From Nitrospirota bacterium (GTDB taxonomy: Bacteria > Nitrospirota > Thermodesulfovibrionia > Thermodesulfovibrionales > JdFR-85): a DNA stretch of 9,160 nt. The DNA lies in assembly GCA_015485235.1 (NCBI GenBank), contig WFTX01000098.1, positions 1 to 9,160 on the forward strand. The letters run 5' to 3'. Made by a program: the position numbers and the translations under genes. Below the pieces are notes generated by a model. The model saw only the letters and a list, made by a program, of their open reading frames with translations, had not been told where the DNA came from and searched no databases. Each line of letters begins with the position of its first letter. Within the stretch, counting starts at the first letter, position 1. Shown piece by piece: positions 1 to 7,904 of this stretch.

Positions 1-14
1 AAGGGAGTGATTTA

Positions 15-23
15 TGGTATAAT
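15..23 (+). promoter_or_regulatory. Extended -10 promoter of the tlpA-like operon
   Basis: A perfect TATAAT lies at 18-23, preceded by TG at 15-16 with one spacer base, which is the extended -10 arrangement. The -35 element would fall at or before the first base of the window and cannot be judged. The expected transcript start is around 30, inside the palindrome at 26-51. Confidence 0.6.
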
Positions 24-25
24 AA

Positions 26-51
26 GTTTAGAAATAATTTACTTTCTAAAC
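26..51. promoter_or_regulatory. Perfect 9-bp inverted repeat in leader/operator position
   Basis: GTTTAGAAA (26-34) and TTTCTAAAC (43-51) are exact reverse complements separated by 8 bases. The element sits just downstream of the -10 box and ends 8 bases before the start codon at 60. It could be a repressor operator overlapping the transcript start, or a 5' stem-loop limiting ribosome access. The start codon has only a weak, very close purine-rich stretch as a ribosome site. Confidence 0.5.
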
Positions 52-59
52 AAAAGAGC

Positions 60-557
60 ATGAAAAGAATCCTTGGCATCCTTACCGGATTGATCATCCT
101 CCTTTCTGCTCATACACTGGCCTTTGGAGAGGCAGAAAGGGTGATAGACTTCACCCTTCCCGATACAACGGGAAGGGTGGTCCGGCTTTCTGACTACCAA
201 GGGCAGGTGGTGGTCCTGAACTTCTGGGCGACATGGTGTGCTGCCTGCCTTGATGAGATCCCATCCCTGAAAAAGTTTTCCCAGAGTTATTCTTCCAGAG
301 GTGTGAGAGTAATCGGGATATCCATAGACCGGAAGATTGAGACGCTTCGTTCCTTTCTGAAGAAACAACCACTCCCCTACAAGGTGCTTCATGATCCCGA
401 AGGGAAGGTCTTTGTCGATCTCCTCACGGTACAGGGCCTTCCCGCCACATTCATCATAGACCAGGATGGAGAGATAAGGGAGGTCCTTCTTGGGAAGGTA
501 GACTTCTCAGGGACCGGATTCAGAACAATGATAGATGACATCCTCAAGCGAGACTAA
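60..557 (+). CDS. TlpA/ResA-like periplasmic thiol-disulfide oxidoreductase
   Basis: This is a 165-residue thioredoxin-fold protein of the AhpC-TSA/Redoxin-TlpA group. Residues 1-23 form a signal peptide or N-terminal membrane anchor (MKR, then a hydrophobic run to about residue 22), so the domain should face the periplasm. The active site is W59-C60-A-A-C63, within the typical NFWATWC context. P128 in GLPATFII is the expected cis-proline next to the redox centre. Such proteins usually reduce disulfides in the periplasm, for example in cytochrome c maturation; the actual partner is not visible here. The start at 60 gives the signal peptide, but the ribosome site is poor. The next gene follows after 49 bp on the same strand and is a small lipoprotein with several cysteines, a possible partner or client. 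The family call is secure; the specific role is open. Confidence 0.88.
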   Translation: MKRILGILTGLIILLSAHTLAFGEAERVIDFTLPDTTGRVVRLSDYQGQVVVLNFWATWCAACLDEIPSLKKFSQSYSSRGVRVIGISIDRKIETLRSFLKKQPLPYKVLHDPEGKVFVDLLTVQGLPATFIIDQDGEIREVLLGKVDFSGTGFRTMIDDILKRD

Positions 558-606
558 AATTATCATAAAGGGTGGAAAGAGTTTTAACAGAAAGGAGCAA
601 AGAGGT

Positions 607-951
607 ATGAAGAGGCGGCTTATAGTTTTTCTGGCAGTGTTTTCCCTTCTTGCAGCCGGTTGTGGTTCAAGCACCTTCATAATAACAAAGGGAGAACGCG
701 GGTATTACTTCGGCAGGGTGAGCAAATCCCTCCAGAAGCTGCTCTGTAAGAGCGGGGATTTCAGTAAGATCCTCAGGGATGCAGAGATCCCTGATCAGGT
801 GAAGCCGGAGTTCTACAGGTATGTCTGCACGAAAGAGGCGGATAAGAAGAAGGTTGTCTCCCTCTACAAGTTCCTGAGCCCTTCGGAGAAGCAGAGCCTG
901 AAGCGTGCCTTCATCAAGCATGGCTATACCGTAAACTACGTCCCCTGCTGA
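607..951 (+). CDS. Small cysteine-containing lipoprotein, function unknown
   Basis: This is a 114-residue protein with a lipoprotein signal: MKRR, a hydrophobic segment and lipobox LAAGC, with the acylated cysteine at C19. An open frame runs upstream to 535, but ATG 607 is preferred because it starts exactly at the signal peptide and has GGAG at 594-597 with a 9-base spacer. The mature part is mostly charged and apparently helical, with cysteines at C47, C74 and the very last residue C114. It has no catalytic motif or domain that I recognise. It lies 49 bp after the TlpA-like gene, before a shared terminator, so the two are probably co-transcribed. The cysteines could form disulfides handled by the TlpA-like protein; this is inference only. 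Confidence 0.75.
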   Translation: MKRRLIVFLAVFSLLAAGCGSSTFIITKGERGYYFGRVSKSLQKLLCKSGDFSKILRDAEIPDQVKPEFYRYVCTKEADKKKVVSLYKFLSPSEKQSLKRAFIKHGYTVNYVPC

Positions 952-994
952 GGATAAACTTTGCTCTCCCGTGGGGAGAGTGAGATCGTCAAAG

Positions 995-1024
995 AAAAAG
1001 GGCTCCCTTCCGGGAGCCCTTATA
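995..1024. terminator. Bidirectional rho-independent terminator
   Basis: An 8-bp stem GGGCTCCC (1000-1007) / GGGAGCCC (1012-1019) closes a 4-base loop. Read on the - strand it is followed by a T-rich run (complement of the A tract before 1000), making a strong terminator for the porin gene. Read on the + strand it is followed by a weaker T-containing tail, suitable for the lipoprotein operon. A second small stem at 964-980 (CTCTCCC / GGGAGAG) has no T tail. Confidence 0.8.
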
Positions 1025-1056
1025 GTTTCTGATGAAGGAGGGTCTTATTATTTATG

Positions 1057-2784
1057 TCAGAATCTCACATCAAAGGTGAAGTAGATATCCTGAGCCTTCT
1101 TCAGAGGAGTCAGGAACTGGGCTGATTCAGCCGTAAGGTCTGAAATCTTCTGCGGTGCACCTATCCAGCTGTTGCTCCCCGTGTAATTGAAATCATAGTA
1201 CTGGTACCCGAGCCTGAGATAGGCCTTCCCGAGCTTGGCCACGGGGATCTCCGGAAGTTCCTGTATGATATAAGCCTCATAGACGTTTCCTCTGGTGCCG
1301 AGCTTGTTCGTCCACATGTCGTCAGAGGCGGGTCCGAAGGTCACCCAGTTCTTGGAACCATAGTTGTACTCAAGCCCTATCTTTGTGTTGGTCTTCTTGA
1401 TATCATACCGGGCACCGAGATAGAAGTGGTGTCCTGTATGGCTGCTGTCATCAACGGGCATTCCGGTATTGGGGTCGATGTCATAGAGCAGGCCGGCCAT
1501 CGGGGCATTCTGGATCATCACCACTGTGTCAGGAATCATGTCACCATTTGTATCCACGGGCTGAAGAATATCCATCCTGAGGACCTCACTTGAGGGGTGG
1601 GTCTTTGAGAGGGCGGCTGCACCGAAGAGGTTCAGGTCGCCAGGACCGAGATCCTCTATCTTGTAGGTTACGAGTGCTCCTAACTGATCGATATCACCAA
1701 GGTTGGCCTTCACACCTGAATCCGGAAAGGTGTCAAATATGTCAAAGGCCCTGTTCCACTGGAACTCTACATGAAAGGTGTCCGTATCAATGGGTACTAC
1801 GTTCAACCCGATGAAGTTGACATCGTCAGGAGTATTGTCACCCGGAAGGTCCGACTCGTAACCGCCGTCAAAGCCCTTCCCGTAACAGAGCTTTGCATAG
1901 AATCCCGGGAGGAACTCTATGTCCGGAGCTGCACCGATCGTAAGGCCGTCAAAGGCATAGTTGACGAGAAAGCTGGGCACTCCGGAAGTGCCGGACTTCG
2001 CCTCGTTCTGCCTGTAGTTGCCGGGTATGCCGTTTGTGGAGGGCCGTCTTCCCACAGAGAACCAGACTGGCAGATCAAAGATGTTTGACCATGTAGCATA
2101 GGCGTAATCAACATAGAGGGTGTTGTTCAGGGGTACATGACCGACCTGTCCGTCAAAGGGTGCACCGTCAGGTGTAATCCTGTCGGCAAAATAACCGTTT
2201 CCGGTTACAGGATCAGATGTCTGGTGCCCCCAGATCTTGTACATGGCCAGACGGGCCTTCACAGCGATATTCTCGGTGACCTGGGCCTTCAGGTTCAGGC
2301 GGAACCGGTTGAGAAAGAGGGACTTGTTCTTCACGGTATACTCGTCCTGAACCGCCGCCGCCCCCTGGATCGCCATCAGGGTGTTCATGTCGATAGGTAC
2401 GCCGACAGTATTGATCCCGTTGGGAAGGGCCACGGGCATGACATTACCGAACATCACCTGGTTCTGAAAGTGTTCGTAAAGTCCGTTTTCGAAACCGGCA
2501 AAATTGAAATGAGGATTCACGGTACCCTTGAGATAGTCATAACGGAACCGGTAGTCGCCCCCTATTGTGAGCCAGGAGAACTTCTTTGACGCCTCTTTTG
2601 CCTCCTGTACATCCGCCTGCTGTGTCATCTGCTGGTTCTGCAGATCATCCATCTGTTTCTTCAACTCATCGAGCTGCCTCGTCAGATCCTGAATCTTCTG
2701 CATCAGTTCATCCTGGGTAACGGCTGACGCCGTTGCAGGAAGTAATAGCAGAATACTCAGGAGCAAGAAAAGAAATCTTTTCAT
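1057..2784 (-). CDS. Outer-membrane porin with N-terminal coiled coil (DUF3373-like)
   Basis: A 575-residue protein. Residues 1-21 are a Sec signal peptide with a long leucine core, probably cut after A-S-A21. Residues about 24-68 are a charged, Gln/Leu-rich coiled coil, as in porins that trimerise or touch peptidoglycan. The rest is rich in alternating aromatic and polar residues (YRFRYDY, FYLGARYD, LRLGYQYYDF) typical of beta-barrel strands, and the chain ends in phenylalanine, the usual barrel-assembly signal. The overall pattern resembles the DUF3373 family. The loop at 411-419 (DTNGDMIPD) matches a DxNxDxxxD calcium-binding loop. A GTG six bases upstream (2790) is possible, but ATG 2784 has GGGAGG five bases before it. 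The substrate is unknown. It is monocistronic with its own promoter and terminator. Confidence 0.8.
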   Translation of the reverse strand: MKRFLFLLLSILLLLPATASAVTQDELMQKIQDLTRQLDELKKQMDDLQNQQMTQQADVQEAKEASKKFSWLTIGGDYRFRYDYLKGTVNPHFNFAGFENGLYEHFQNQVMFGNVMPVALPNGINTVGVPIDMNTLMAIQGAAAVQDEYTVKNKSLFLNRFRLNLKAQVTENIAVKARLAMYKIWGHQTSDPVTGNGYFADRITPDGAPFDGQVGHVPLNNTLYVDYAYATWSNIFDLPVWFSVGRRPSTNGIPGNYRQNEAKSGTSGVPSFLVNYAFDGLTIGAAPDIEFLPGFYAKLCYGKGFDGGYESDLPGDNTPDDVNFIGLNVVPIDTDTFHVEFQWNRAFDIFDTFPDSGVKANLGDIDQLGALVTYKIEDLGPGDLNLFGAAALSKTHPSSEVLRMDILQPVDTNGDMIPDTVVMIQNAPMAGLLYDIDPNTGMPVDDSSHTGHHFYLGARYDIKKTNTKIGLEYNYGSKNWVTFGPASDDMWTNKLGTRGNVYEAYIIQELPEIPVAKLGKAYLRLGYQYYDFNYTGSNSWIGAPQKISDLTAESAQFLTPLKKAQDIYFTFDVRF

Positions 2785-2848
2785 CTCCACCTCCCTGGTG
2801 CTCCTTGTAACAGGAGCAAGTGAAAGTAATGAAGCCGGTGAGACCGGC
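2785..2848 (-). promoter_or_regulatory. Porin mRNA leader with two hairpins
   Basis: The 5' untranslated region of the porin gene contains GCCGG/CCGGC around a 5-base loop (2834-2848) and GCTCCT/AGGAGC around a 6-base loop (2800-2817). The second stem ends a few bases before the GGGAGG ribosome site at 2795-2790. They could stabilise the mRNA or allow small-RNA control, as is common for porins; the sequence alone does not decide this. Confidence 0.4.
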
Positions 2849-2877
2849 GGGTTCCACCTTCAGACAATTTTGAAAAG

Positions 2878-2925
2878 TTTATAAGATAACATACAATATT
2901 GTCAAGAAATTTATAAATTAATAAA
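2878..2925 (-). promoter_or_regulatory. Sigma-70-type promoter of the porin gene
   Basis: On the - strand there is a perfect -35 TTGACA (2905-2900), a 16-bp spacer and -10 TATAAA (2883-2878). The bases just upstream of the -35 (about 2906-2925) are almost purely A/T, resembling an UP element. The predicted start is near 2870, giving a leader of about 85 nt. Confidence 0.7.
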
Positions 2926-2970
2926 TGAAGCAATAAGTGTGCCAGTATCATTTCAGACATCAGGGGGAGA

Positions 2971-2999
2971 AAAAAGACCGGAGCCCCAGGGGACTCCGG
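2971..2999 (-). terminator. Rho-independent terminator downstream of the formate dehydrogenase operon
   Basis: Stem CCGGAG (2978-2983) / CTCCGG (2994-2999), extended inward by C/G pairs with one bulged A. On the - strand it is followed by a run of T residues (complement of the A tract 2970-2975). It is oriented to stop transcription coming from fdhA, about 415 bp past its stop codon, which leaves the repeat at 3165-3341 inside the operon's 3' untranslated RNA. Confidence 0.65.
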
Positions 3000-3414
3000 C
3001 TTTCTGAGGGGGAAATGAATTGAAGGGTACCTGATTTACAGCAGGAATGTTGCCAGTATTAACCAGTGGATTTAAAAACCAATCTCTTGAGGAATGCCTT
3101 GCAGTTCTGCCAAAGGAGTTGCAGGTTTGCAAGGCTCAACTCAAGTAGAAAGGTTGTGTTTTCTCCCCAGATTGCCGATAGAAAAAATACCCCACCAATA
3201 AAGGGCAGGAGGGCATAGGGTTTGAGCGGTTTCAGGCGATCTATGATCTTCACCAGGAAGGTGAAGCAGATTGCCTGCCTCGGAACGGGGCCCCCGAAAA
3301 GTCGAAGACTTTTTGGGGTATGGCTGCCCTGGATGGCCTGCGAGAATGAGACGAAAAGCCTGTACCCTCCTGCCTTGTAACTGACTGATGAGTCAATCGG
3401 CATTTTTTGGGTTT
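3000..3414. other. Non-coding stretch with repeat copy 1; the 114-codon open frame in it is doubtful
   Basis: An open frame of 114 codons runs on the - strand from 3403 to 3059, starting 11 bases after the fdhA stop. It has no ribosome binding site, and its central part is the dispersed repeat. In the second repeat copy a 1-base indel breaks the same frame, and the differences that fall in codons change residues (R/C, G/V, V/A). This argues against a conserved protein, although one hydrophobic segment (about residues 62-83) could span a membrane if translated. An 8-bp inverted repeat, GCCTTGCA (3096-3103) / TGCAAGGC (3128-3135), lies just outside the repeat. Confidence 0.4.
3165..3341. repeat. 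Dispersed ~177-bp repeat, copy 1
   Basis: This stretch matches 8983-9160 in the same orientation at about 95% identity by eye: seven substitutions and one single-base indel. The left edge is sharp, since sequences before 3165 and 8983 are unrelated. The right edge is unknown because copy 2 is cut by the window end. Inside are two hairpins: a compound one at 3233-3277 (outer 10-bp arms CAGGCGATCT / AGATTGCCTG, inner CTTCACC / GGTGAAG) and a 12-bp one at 3292-3318 with a 3-base loop. No transposase is visible. Confidence 0.9.
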
Positions 3415-6123
3415 CTAACGACGCTTGACAGGCTCCACCCTGACTGCACAGACCTTGAGTTCAGGTATCTTGACCGAGGCGTCAAGGGCGTCATTGGTCA
3501 GGAGATTGGCAGCAGCCTCGCGGTAATGCATGGGCAGAAACACCGTTCCTTCAGCCACCCTCTCCGTTATCCTTGCAGAAACTGTGACCGCGCCCCTTCT
3601 TGAGACGATCCTGATGGCGGCTCCATCGCGTATCCTGAGTCTCCGGCTGTCTCCGGGGCTGATCTCTACGTAAGGAGTGCCGCAGTGTGCCTCGATCGGC
3701 TCCACCTGCCTGGTCATTGTACCGGAGTGATACTGGAAGAGGTTCCTTCCCGTCGTGAGGACCAGGGGGTAGTCCTCATCTGTCGTCTCTGCCGGAGGAT
3801 TGAATGATACCGGGGAAAAGGGCACCTTGCCCTTGGGGAATCCATCCTTGTACAGATATGGTGTGCCGGGATGGCTCTCATCCGGGCAGGGCCACTGAAG
3901 CCCTTCCTCCTCAAGCCTTTCATAAGTAATCCCCTGAATCGGAGGCCACAACTCACCCCACTCCCGGAGGACATCCCGGGGTGATGAGTATTCCATGGGG
4001 TAACCCATCCGGCGGGAGAGTTCCATGATGATGGAGAGGTCGTCCCTGGCCTGGCCGGGAGAGTCAATGGCCTTCCGCACCCGCTGGACCTTCCGTTCCG
4101 TGTTTGTGAAAGTGCCCTCCTTCTCAAAGGCGCTGGCCGCCGGAAGCACCACGTCGGCAAGCCGGGCCGTATCGGTCAGGAATATATCCTGGACAACGAG
4201 GAAGTCGAGAGTCTCCAGGGCCTTGACCGTGTGGTGCGCATTGGGGTCTGTGACCACAGGGTTTTCACCCATGATGTACATGGCCTTAAGCCTCTTTTCA
4301 AAGGCAGCGATTATCATCTCTGTAGATGTAAGTCCTGGCGAATCAGGCAGCTTCACGCCCCAGGCTTCTTCAAATTTCTTCTGTACCTCTGGAAGGCCGA
4401 CCTTCTGGTATCCTGGGAAGACATTGGGCAGGCAGGCCGCATCCGAGGCACCCTGGACGTTGTTCTGTCCCCTGAGCGGGTTTACCCCGGTACTCTCCCT
4501 TCCGATATTACCCGTGAGGATGGCAAGGTTTGCAATGGCCTTTACATTGTCGAGGCCGCAGGTATGCTGGGTGATCCCCATGGTATAGAATATGCCTGCA
4601 TTCCGGGCCTCGCCGTAGATCCTTGCGGCCCTGATTATATCGTCCCGCGATACACCGGTTATTCTCTCCACCTCTTCAGGTGTGAACTCCTCAATGGAGC
4701 GCTTCCACTCTTCAAAGCCCTCTGTCGCGGCCTCAATGAACTCCCTGTTCATCAGGCCTTCTTTAACTATTACATGGGCCATCCCGTTCAGTAGCGCCAC
4801 ATCCGTACCAGGCCTCATCTTGAGATGCACCTCGGCAAACCTGGTCATGGGGACCGACCTCGGGTCGGCTACCACAATGCGTGCGCCTCTGTGAAGGGCC
4901 TTTATCATTCTGTTGGCTATAACAGGATGGGACTCCTTGGTGTTTGAGCCGATGATGAATATTGCATCCATCCCCTCGATCTCACGGATGGAGTTGGTCA
5001 TCGCCCCTGAGCCGAATATGGCGGCCAGACCGGCCACGGTGGGTGAATGTCACAACCGTGCGCAGTGGTCCACGTTATTGGTGCCTACCACTGCCCGGAT
5101 GAACTTCTGGAACAGATAGTTTTCCTCATTCGTGCACCTTGCCGATGACAGCCCGGCGATCGAGTCCGGACCGTGGGCTTCCTTTATCTCCAGAAGCCTC
5201 GAGGCTACAAGGTCAAGGGCCTCTTCCCAGGTTGCCTCCCTGAATAGATCTTCAACCTTCTCCGGGGCACCCTCTCCTCTGGGGACCTTCCTTATGAGGG
5301 GAACGGTCAGTCTCTCAGGGCTGTTGGCGAACCTGTAACCGAACCTCCCCTTCACGCAGAGCCATCCTTCGTTCCATGAATCTTCCCGGGCCGTCACCTT
5401 GGCGATCTCATTCCTGTTGACATGGACGGTGATGTTGCAACCAGTACCACAGTAGGGGCAGACGGTCTCGACTTCCCGGAGGCTCATCTGCCGTCCCTTG
5501 CGCGCCCAGAGCTTGCCTGTCAGGGCGCCTGTGGGGCAGACCTGCACGCACTGTCCGCAGAACTCGCAGTCCAGGTCCTCCTCGAAGTTGGTGCATATCT
5601 TTGCCTTGAAGCCGCGGTAACCGAAATCAATGGCCTCCACTCCCTGTATCTCTCTGCACACCTTGACGCATCTGCCGCAGAGGATGCACTTTTCAAGGTC
5701 CCTCTCAATGAAGGGGTTGCCGTCTCTCTTTGAGTACCTCCTCCGTTCGCCGGCAAACTGGAAGCCATCGACTCCATAGGTGTAGGCAAGCTCCTGAAGA
5801 GTACACGCTCCTGCCTTCTCACAGAGCATGCAGTCATGGGGGTGATCCGACAGAATCAACTCCAGGATGAGCTTTCGCAGTTCCTCCAGTTCCGCTGTGG
5901 ACGTGTTTACCTCCATGTCTTTGTTAACGGTGGTAGTGCATGCCGTGACAGGCCTGAGGAACCCCTTCACCTCAACGATACAGAGCCTGCATCCACCAAA
6001 GTATGTCAGCCTGGGATGGAAGCAGAGAGTGGGGATATATATCCCGTTTCTTCTGGCTGCCTCCAGTATGGTAATGCCCTCGGGTACGTCTATCTTCTTT
6101 CCGTCTATTGTAATCTGAACCAT
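3415..6123 (-). CDS. fdhA: Formate dehydrogenase catalytic subunit, selenocysteine-containing
   Basis: This molybdenum/tungsten bis-MGD enzyme oxidises formate to CO2 in the cytoplasm; there is no Tat signal. It is one 902-residue gene interrupted only by an in-frame TGA at 5052-5050, read as Sec358 in CARL-Sec-HSPTVAGL. The domains in order are a [2Fe-2S] domain (C34, C45, C48, C62); a NuoG-type His-Cys cluster (H93, C97, C100, C106); a two-cluster ferredoxin domain (C145/148/151/155 and C185/188/191/195); the catalytic-domain [4Fe-4S] site (C221, C224, C228, C255, with K257); Sec358-H359; R551 in PLRGQNNVQGA; and a C-terminal molybdopterin-binding domain. The Sec-to-Arg spacing of 193 equals that of E. 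coli FdhH (140 to 333). ATG 6123 has GGGAG five bases upstream and lies 2 bp after the preceding stop. A reading of two broken ORFs would be wrong. Confidence 0.95.
5021..5052 (-). promoter_or_regulatory. UGA selenocysteine codon with bacterial SECIS-like hairpin
   Basis: Reading the - strand, TGA (5052-5050) is followed 18 nt later by the loop GGUCU (5031-5027), closed by GUGGCC (5037-5032) and GGCCGC (5026-5021), six pairs including one G-U. E. coli fdhF has the same GGUCU apical loop at the same 18-nt distance after its UGA. SelB should bind here to insert selenocysteine. Confidence 0.85.
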
Positions 6124-6125
6124 TG

Positions 6126-7904
6126 CTACTCCCTTTCGACTGAACTGAATTTGCATACCTCGTAGCACATGCCGCAGCGGATACACTTTTCAGGATCTAT
6201 CCTGTGTGGTTTTTTCTTCTCTCCGCTTATGGCCTCTGCAGGGCAGGCCCTCCGGCATGCTCCGCAACCCGTGCATGTCTCTTCGAGTATCCAGTAAGTG
6301 AGAAGGGCCTTACAGACCCTGGCAGGACATTTCTTATCTATAATATGGGCTTCATATTCCTCCCTGAAGTACTTGAGCGTGCTGAGCACCGGGTTCGGTG
6401 CGGTCTGCCCGAGACCGCAGAGGGATGTGGACTTGATCCCCTTGCAGAGCCTCTCAAGCTTGGCGATATCATCCGGCCTGCCCCTGCCCTGGGTGATGCG
6501 GTCCAGTATCTCCAGGACCCTCTTGGTCCCCACCCTGCAGGGCACACACTTGCCGCAGGACTCGGCCTGGGTGAACTGGATGAAGTACCGGGCCATGTTC
6601 ACCATGCAGTCGTCCTCGTCCAGAACGATCATGCCGCCGGAGCCGACTATCGAGCCTACCTTTGCGAGGGACTCATAGTCCACATGGAGATCAAACATGC
6701 TGGCCGGTATGCATCCCCCGGAAGGGCCGCCGGTCTGGACCGCCTTGATCTCCTTGCCGCTTTCCGTTCCGCCGCCTATGTCGTAAAGTATCTCCCTGAG
6801 AGTTATCCCCATGGGGACTTCAATCAGCCCTGTATTCCTTATCTTGCCTGTGAGTGCAAAGACCTTGGTGCCCCTGGATTTCTCAGTGCCGTAGGAGGCG
6901 AACCATGACGCCCCCTTACGCATTATGTAGGGTATGTTTGCAAGGGTCTCCACATTATTGATGACCGTGGGGCACTGCCACAGCCCCCTGTTGACAGGGA
7001 AGGGAGGCTTCGACCTGGGCATGCCCCTCTCGCCCTCTATGGATGCGATAAGGGCTGTTTCCTCACCGCATACAAAGGCCCCTGCCCCGAGCTTGATCTC
7101 AATATCGAAACTGAACTTCGTTCCCAGTATTGCCTTTCCGAGGAGGCCCTTCTTCCGGGCCTGGGCTATGGCAAGCTTCAGCCTTTCCACTGCAAGGGGA
7201 TATTCCGCCCTTATGTAGACATAGCCCTTGCTGGCACCGATTGAAAAGGCCCCTATCATCATGCCCTCTATCACGGCATGGGGGTTTCCCTCAATGACCG
7301 CCCTGTCCATGAAGGCGCCCGGGTCTCCCTCGTCGGCATTACAGATCATGTACTTCCGGTCACCGGCGGCCTCCCGGGCCAGCTCCCACTTAAGGCCTGT
7401 GGGAAAGCCTGCACCACCTCTTCCCCTAAGACCCGAGGCCTTTATCTCGTCGATCACCATCTCAGGAAGGCACTTCTTCAGGATCCTGCCTATGGCCTCA
7501 TATCCACCGCTGGCAATATAGTCATCTATGTCTTCAGGGTCAAGCACTCCGCAGTGGGAGAGTACGACTTTGACCTGCTTTTCATAGAATGCATCGAAGG
7601 AGTCGTCCACGAGCCATTCAGAGACGGGTTTTCCTCCGGCTATATGCTCTGTAACTATCCGTTCCACCATATCCGGTTTCACATACTGGTAGGTATGCTT
7701 CTGTCCGTCTGTGTGGACCTCCACGAGCACATCCCTTGCGCAGAGGCCGAGACAGCCAACCTGGTGAGAGGAGCAGTGTTCCTTTACAGAGGCATCCAGC
7801 CCGGCACTGGCAAGGGCCTCCCGGAACCGCTCAAGCACATCTCTCCCTCCCGCAGCAATGCCTGCCGGTCCCATGCAGACCCTTATAACCACATTATTCT
7901 CCAT
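6126..7904 (-). CDS. NuoF/HydB-like NAD(P)H- and FMN-binding subunit of formate dehydrogenase
   Basis: A 592-residue diaphorase subunit that passes electrons between the FdhA clusters and NAD(P). Residues 1-90 are a thioredoxin-like [2Fe-2S]-type domain with C10, C44, C51 and C55. The FMN/NADH-binding core follows: GLRGRGGAGFPTGLKW (158-173), NADEGDPGAF (189-198) and GAGAFVCGEETA (273-284). A SLBB-like region and the N3-type [4Fe-4S] site (C450, C453, C456, C496) come next. The C-terminal extension is a two-cluster ferredoxin (C544/547/550/554 and C574/577/580/584). This layout is that of HydB/HndC-type subunits and is larger than NuoF of complex I. The second cysteine expected in the N-terminal CxxxxC pair is G15. 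The start ATG directly abuts the stop of the upstream gene, suggesting translational coupling; fdhA follows after 2 bp. Confidence 0.93.
   Translation of the reverse strand: MENNVVIRVCMGPAGIAAGGRDVLERFREALASAGLDASVKEHCSSHQVGCLGLCARDVLVEVHTDGQKHTYQYVKPDMVERIVTEHIAGGKPVSEWLVDDSFDAFYEKQVKVVLSHCGVLDPEDIDDYIASGGYEAIGRILKKCLPEMVIDEIKASGLRGRGGAGFPTGLKWELAREAAGDRKYMICNADEGDPGAFMDRAVIEGNPHAVIEGMMIGAFSIGASKGYVYIRAEYPLAVERLKLAIAQARKKGLLGKAILGTKFSFDIEIKLGAGAFVCGEETALIASIEGERGMPRSKPPFPVNRGLWQCPTVINNVETLANIPYIMRKGASWFASYGTEKSRGTKVFALTGKIRNTGLIEVPMGITLREILYDIGGGTESGKEIKAVQTGGPSGGCIPASMFDLHVDYESLAKVGSIVGSGGMIVLDEDDCMVNMARYFIQFTQAESCGKCVPCRVGTKRVLEILDRITQGRGRPDDIAKLERLCKGIKSTSLCGLGQTAPNPVLSTLKYFREEYEAHIIDKKCPARVCKALLTYWILEETCTGCGACRRACPAEAISGEKKKPHRIDPEKCIRCGMCYEVCKFSSVERE

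Noticed and set aside
1590..2589. + strand open frames inside the porin gene
   Set aside because: They are antisense to a gene with a clear signal peptide, barrel pattern, promoter and terminator, and they have no ribosome sites or recognisable motifs.
3059..3403. A 114-residue protein gene directly after fdhA
   Set aside because: It has no ribosome site, its core is a dispersed repeat, and the same frame is broken by an indel in the second copy. It is kept only as a doubtful open frame within a non-coding region.
4025..4794. Long + strand open frames of 187 codons inside fdhA
   Set aside because: They are antisense to the conserved catalytic domain and show no motifs; high-GC codon bias commonly leaves such frames open.
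5037..5052. fdhA as a pseudogene or as two separate genes split by a stop codon
   Set aside because: The frame is unchanged across the TGA, the stop sits exactly at the selenocysteine position, and a SECIS-like hairpin follows at the expected distance.
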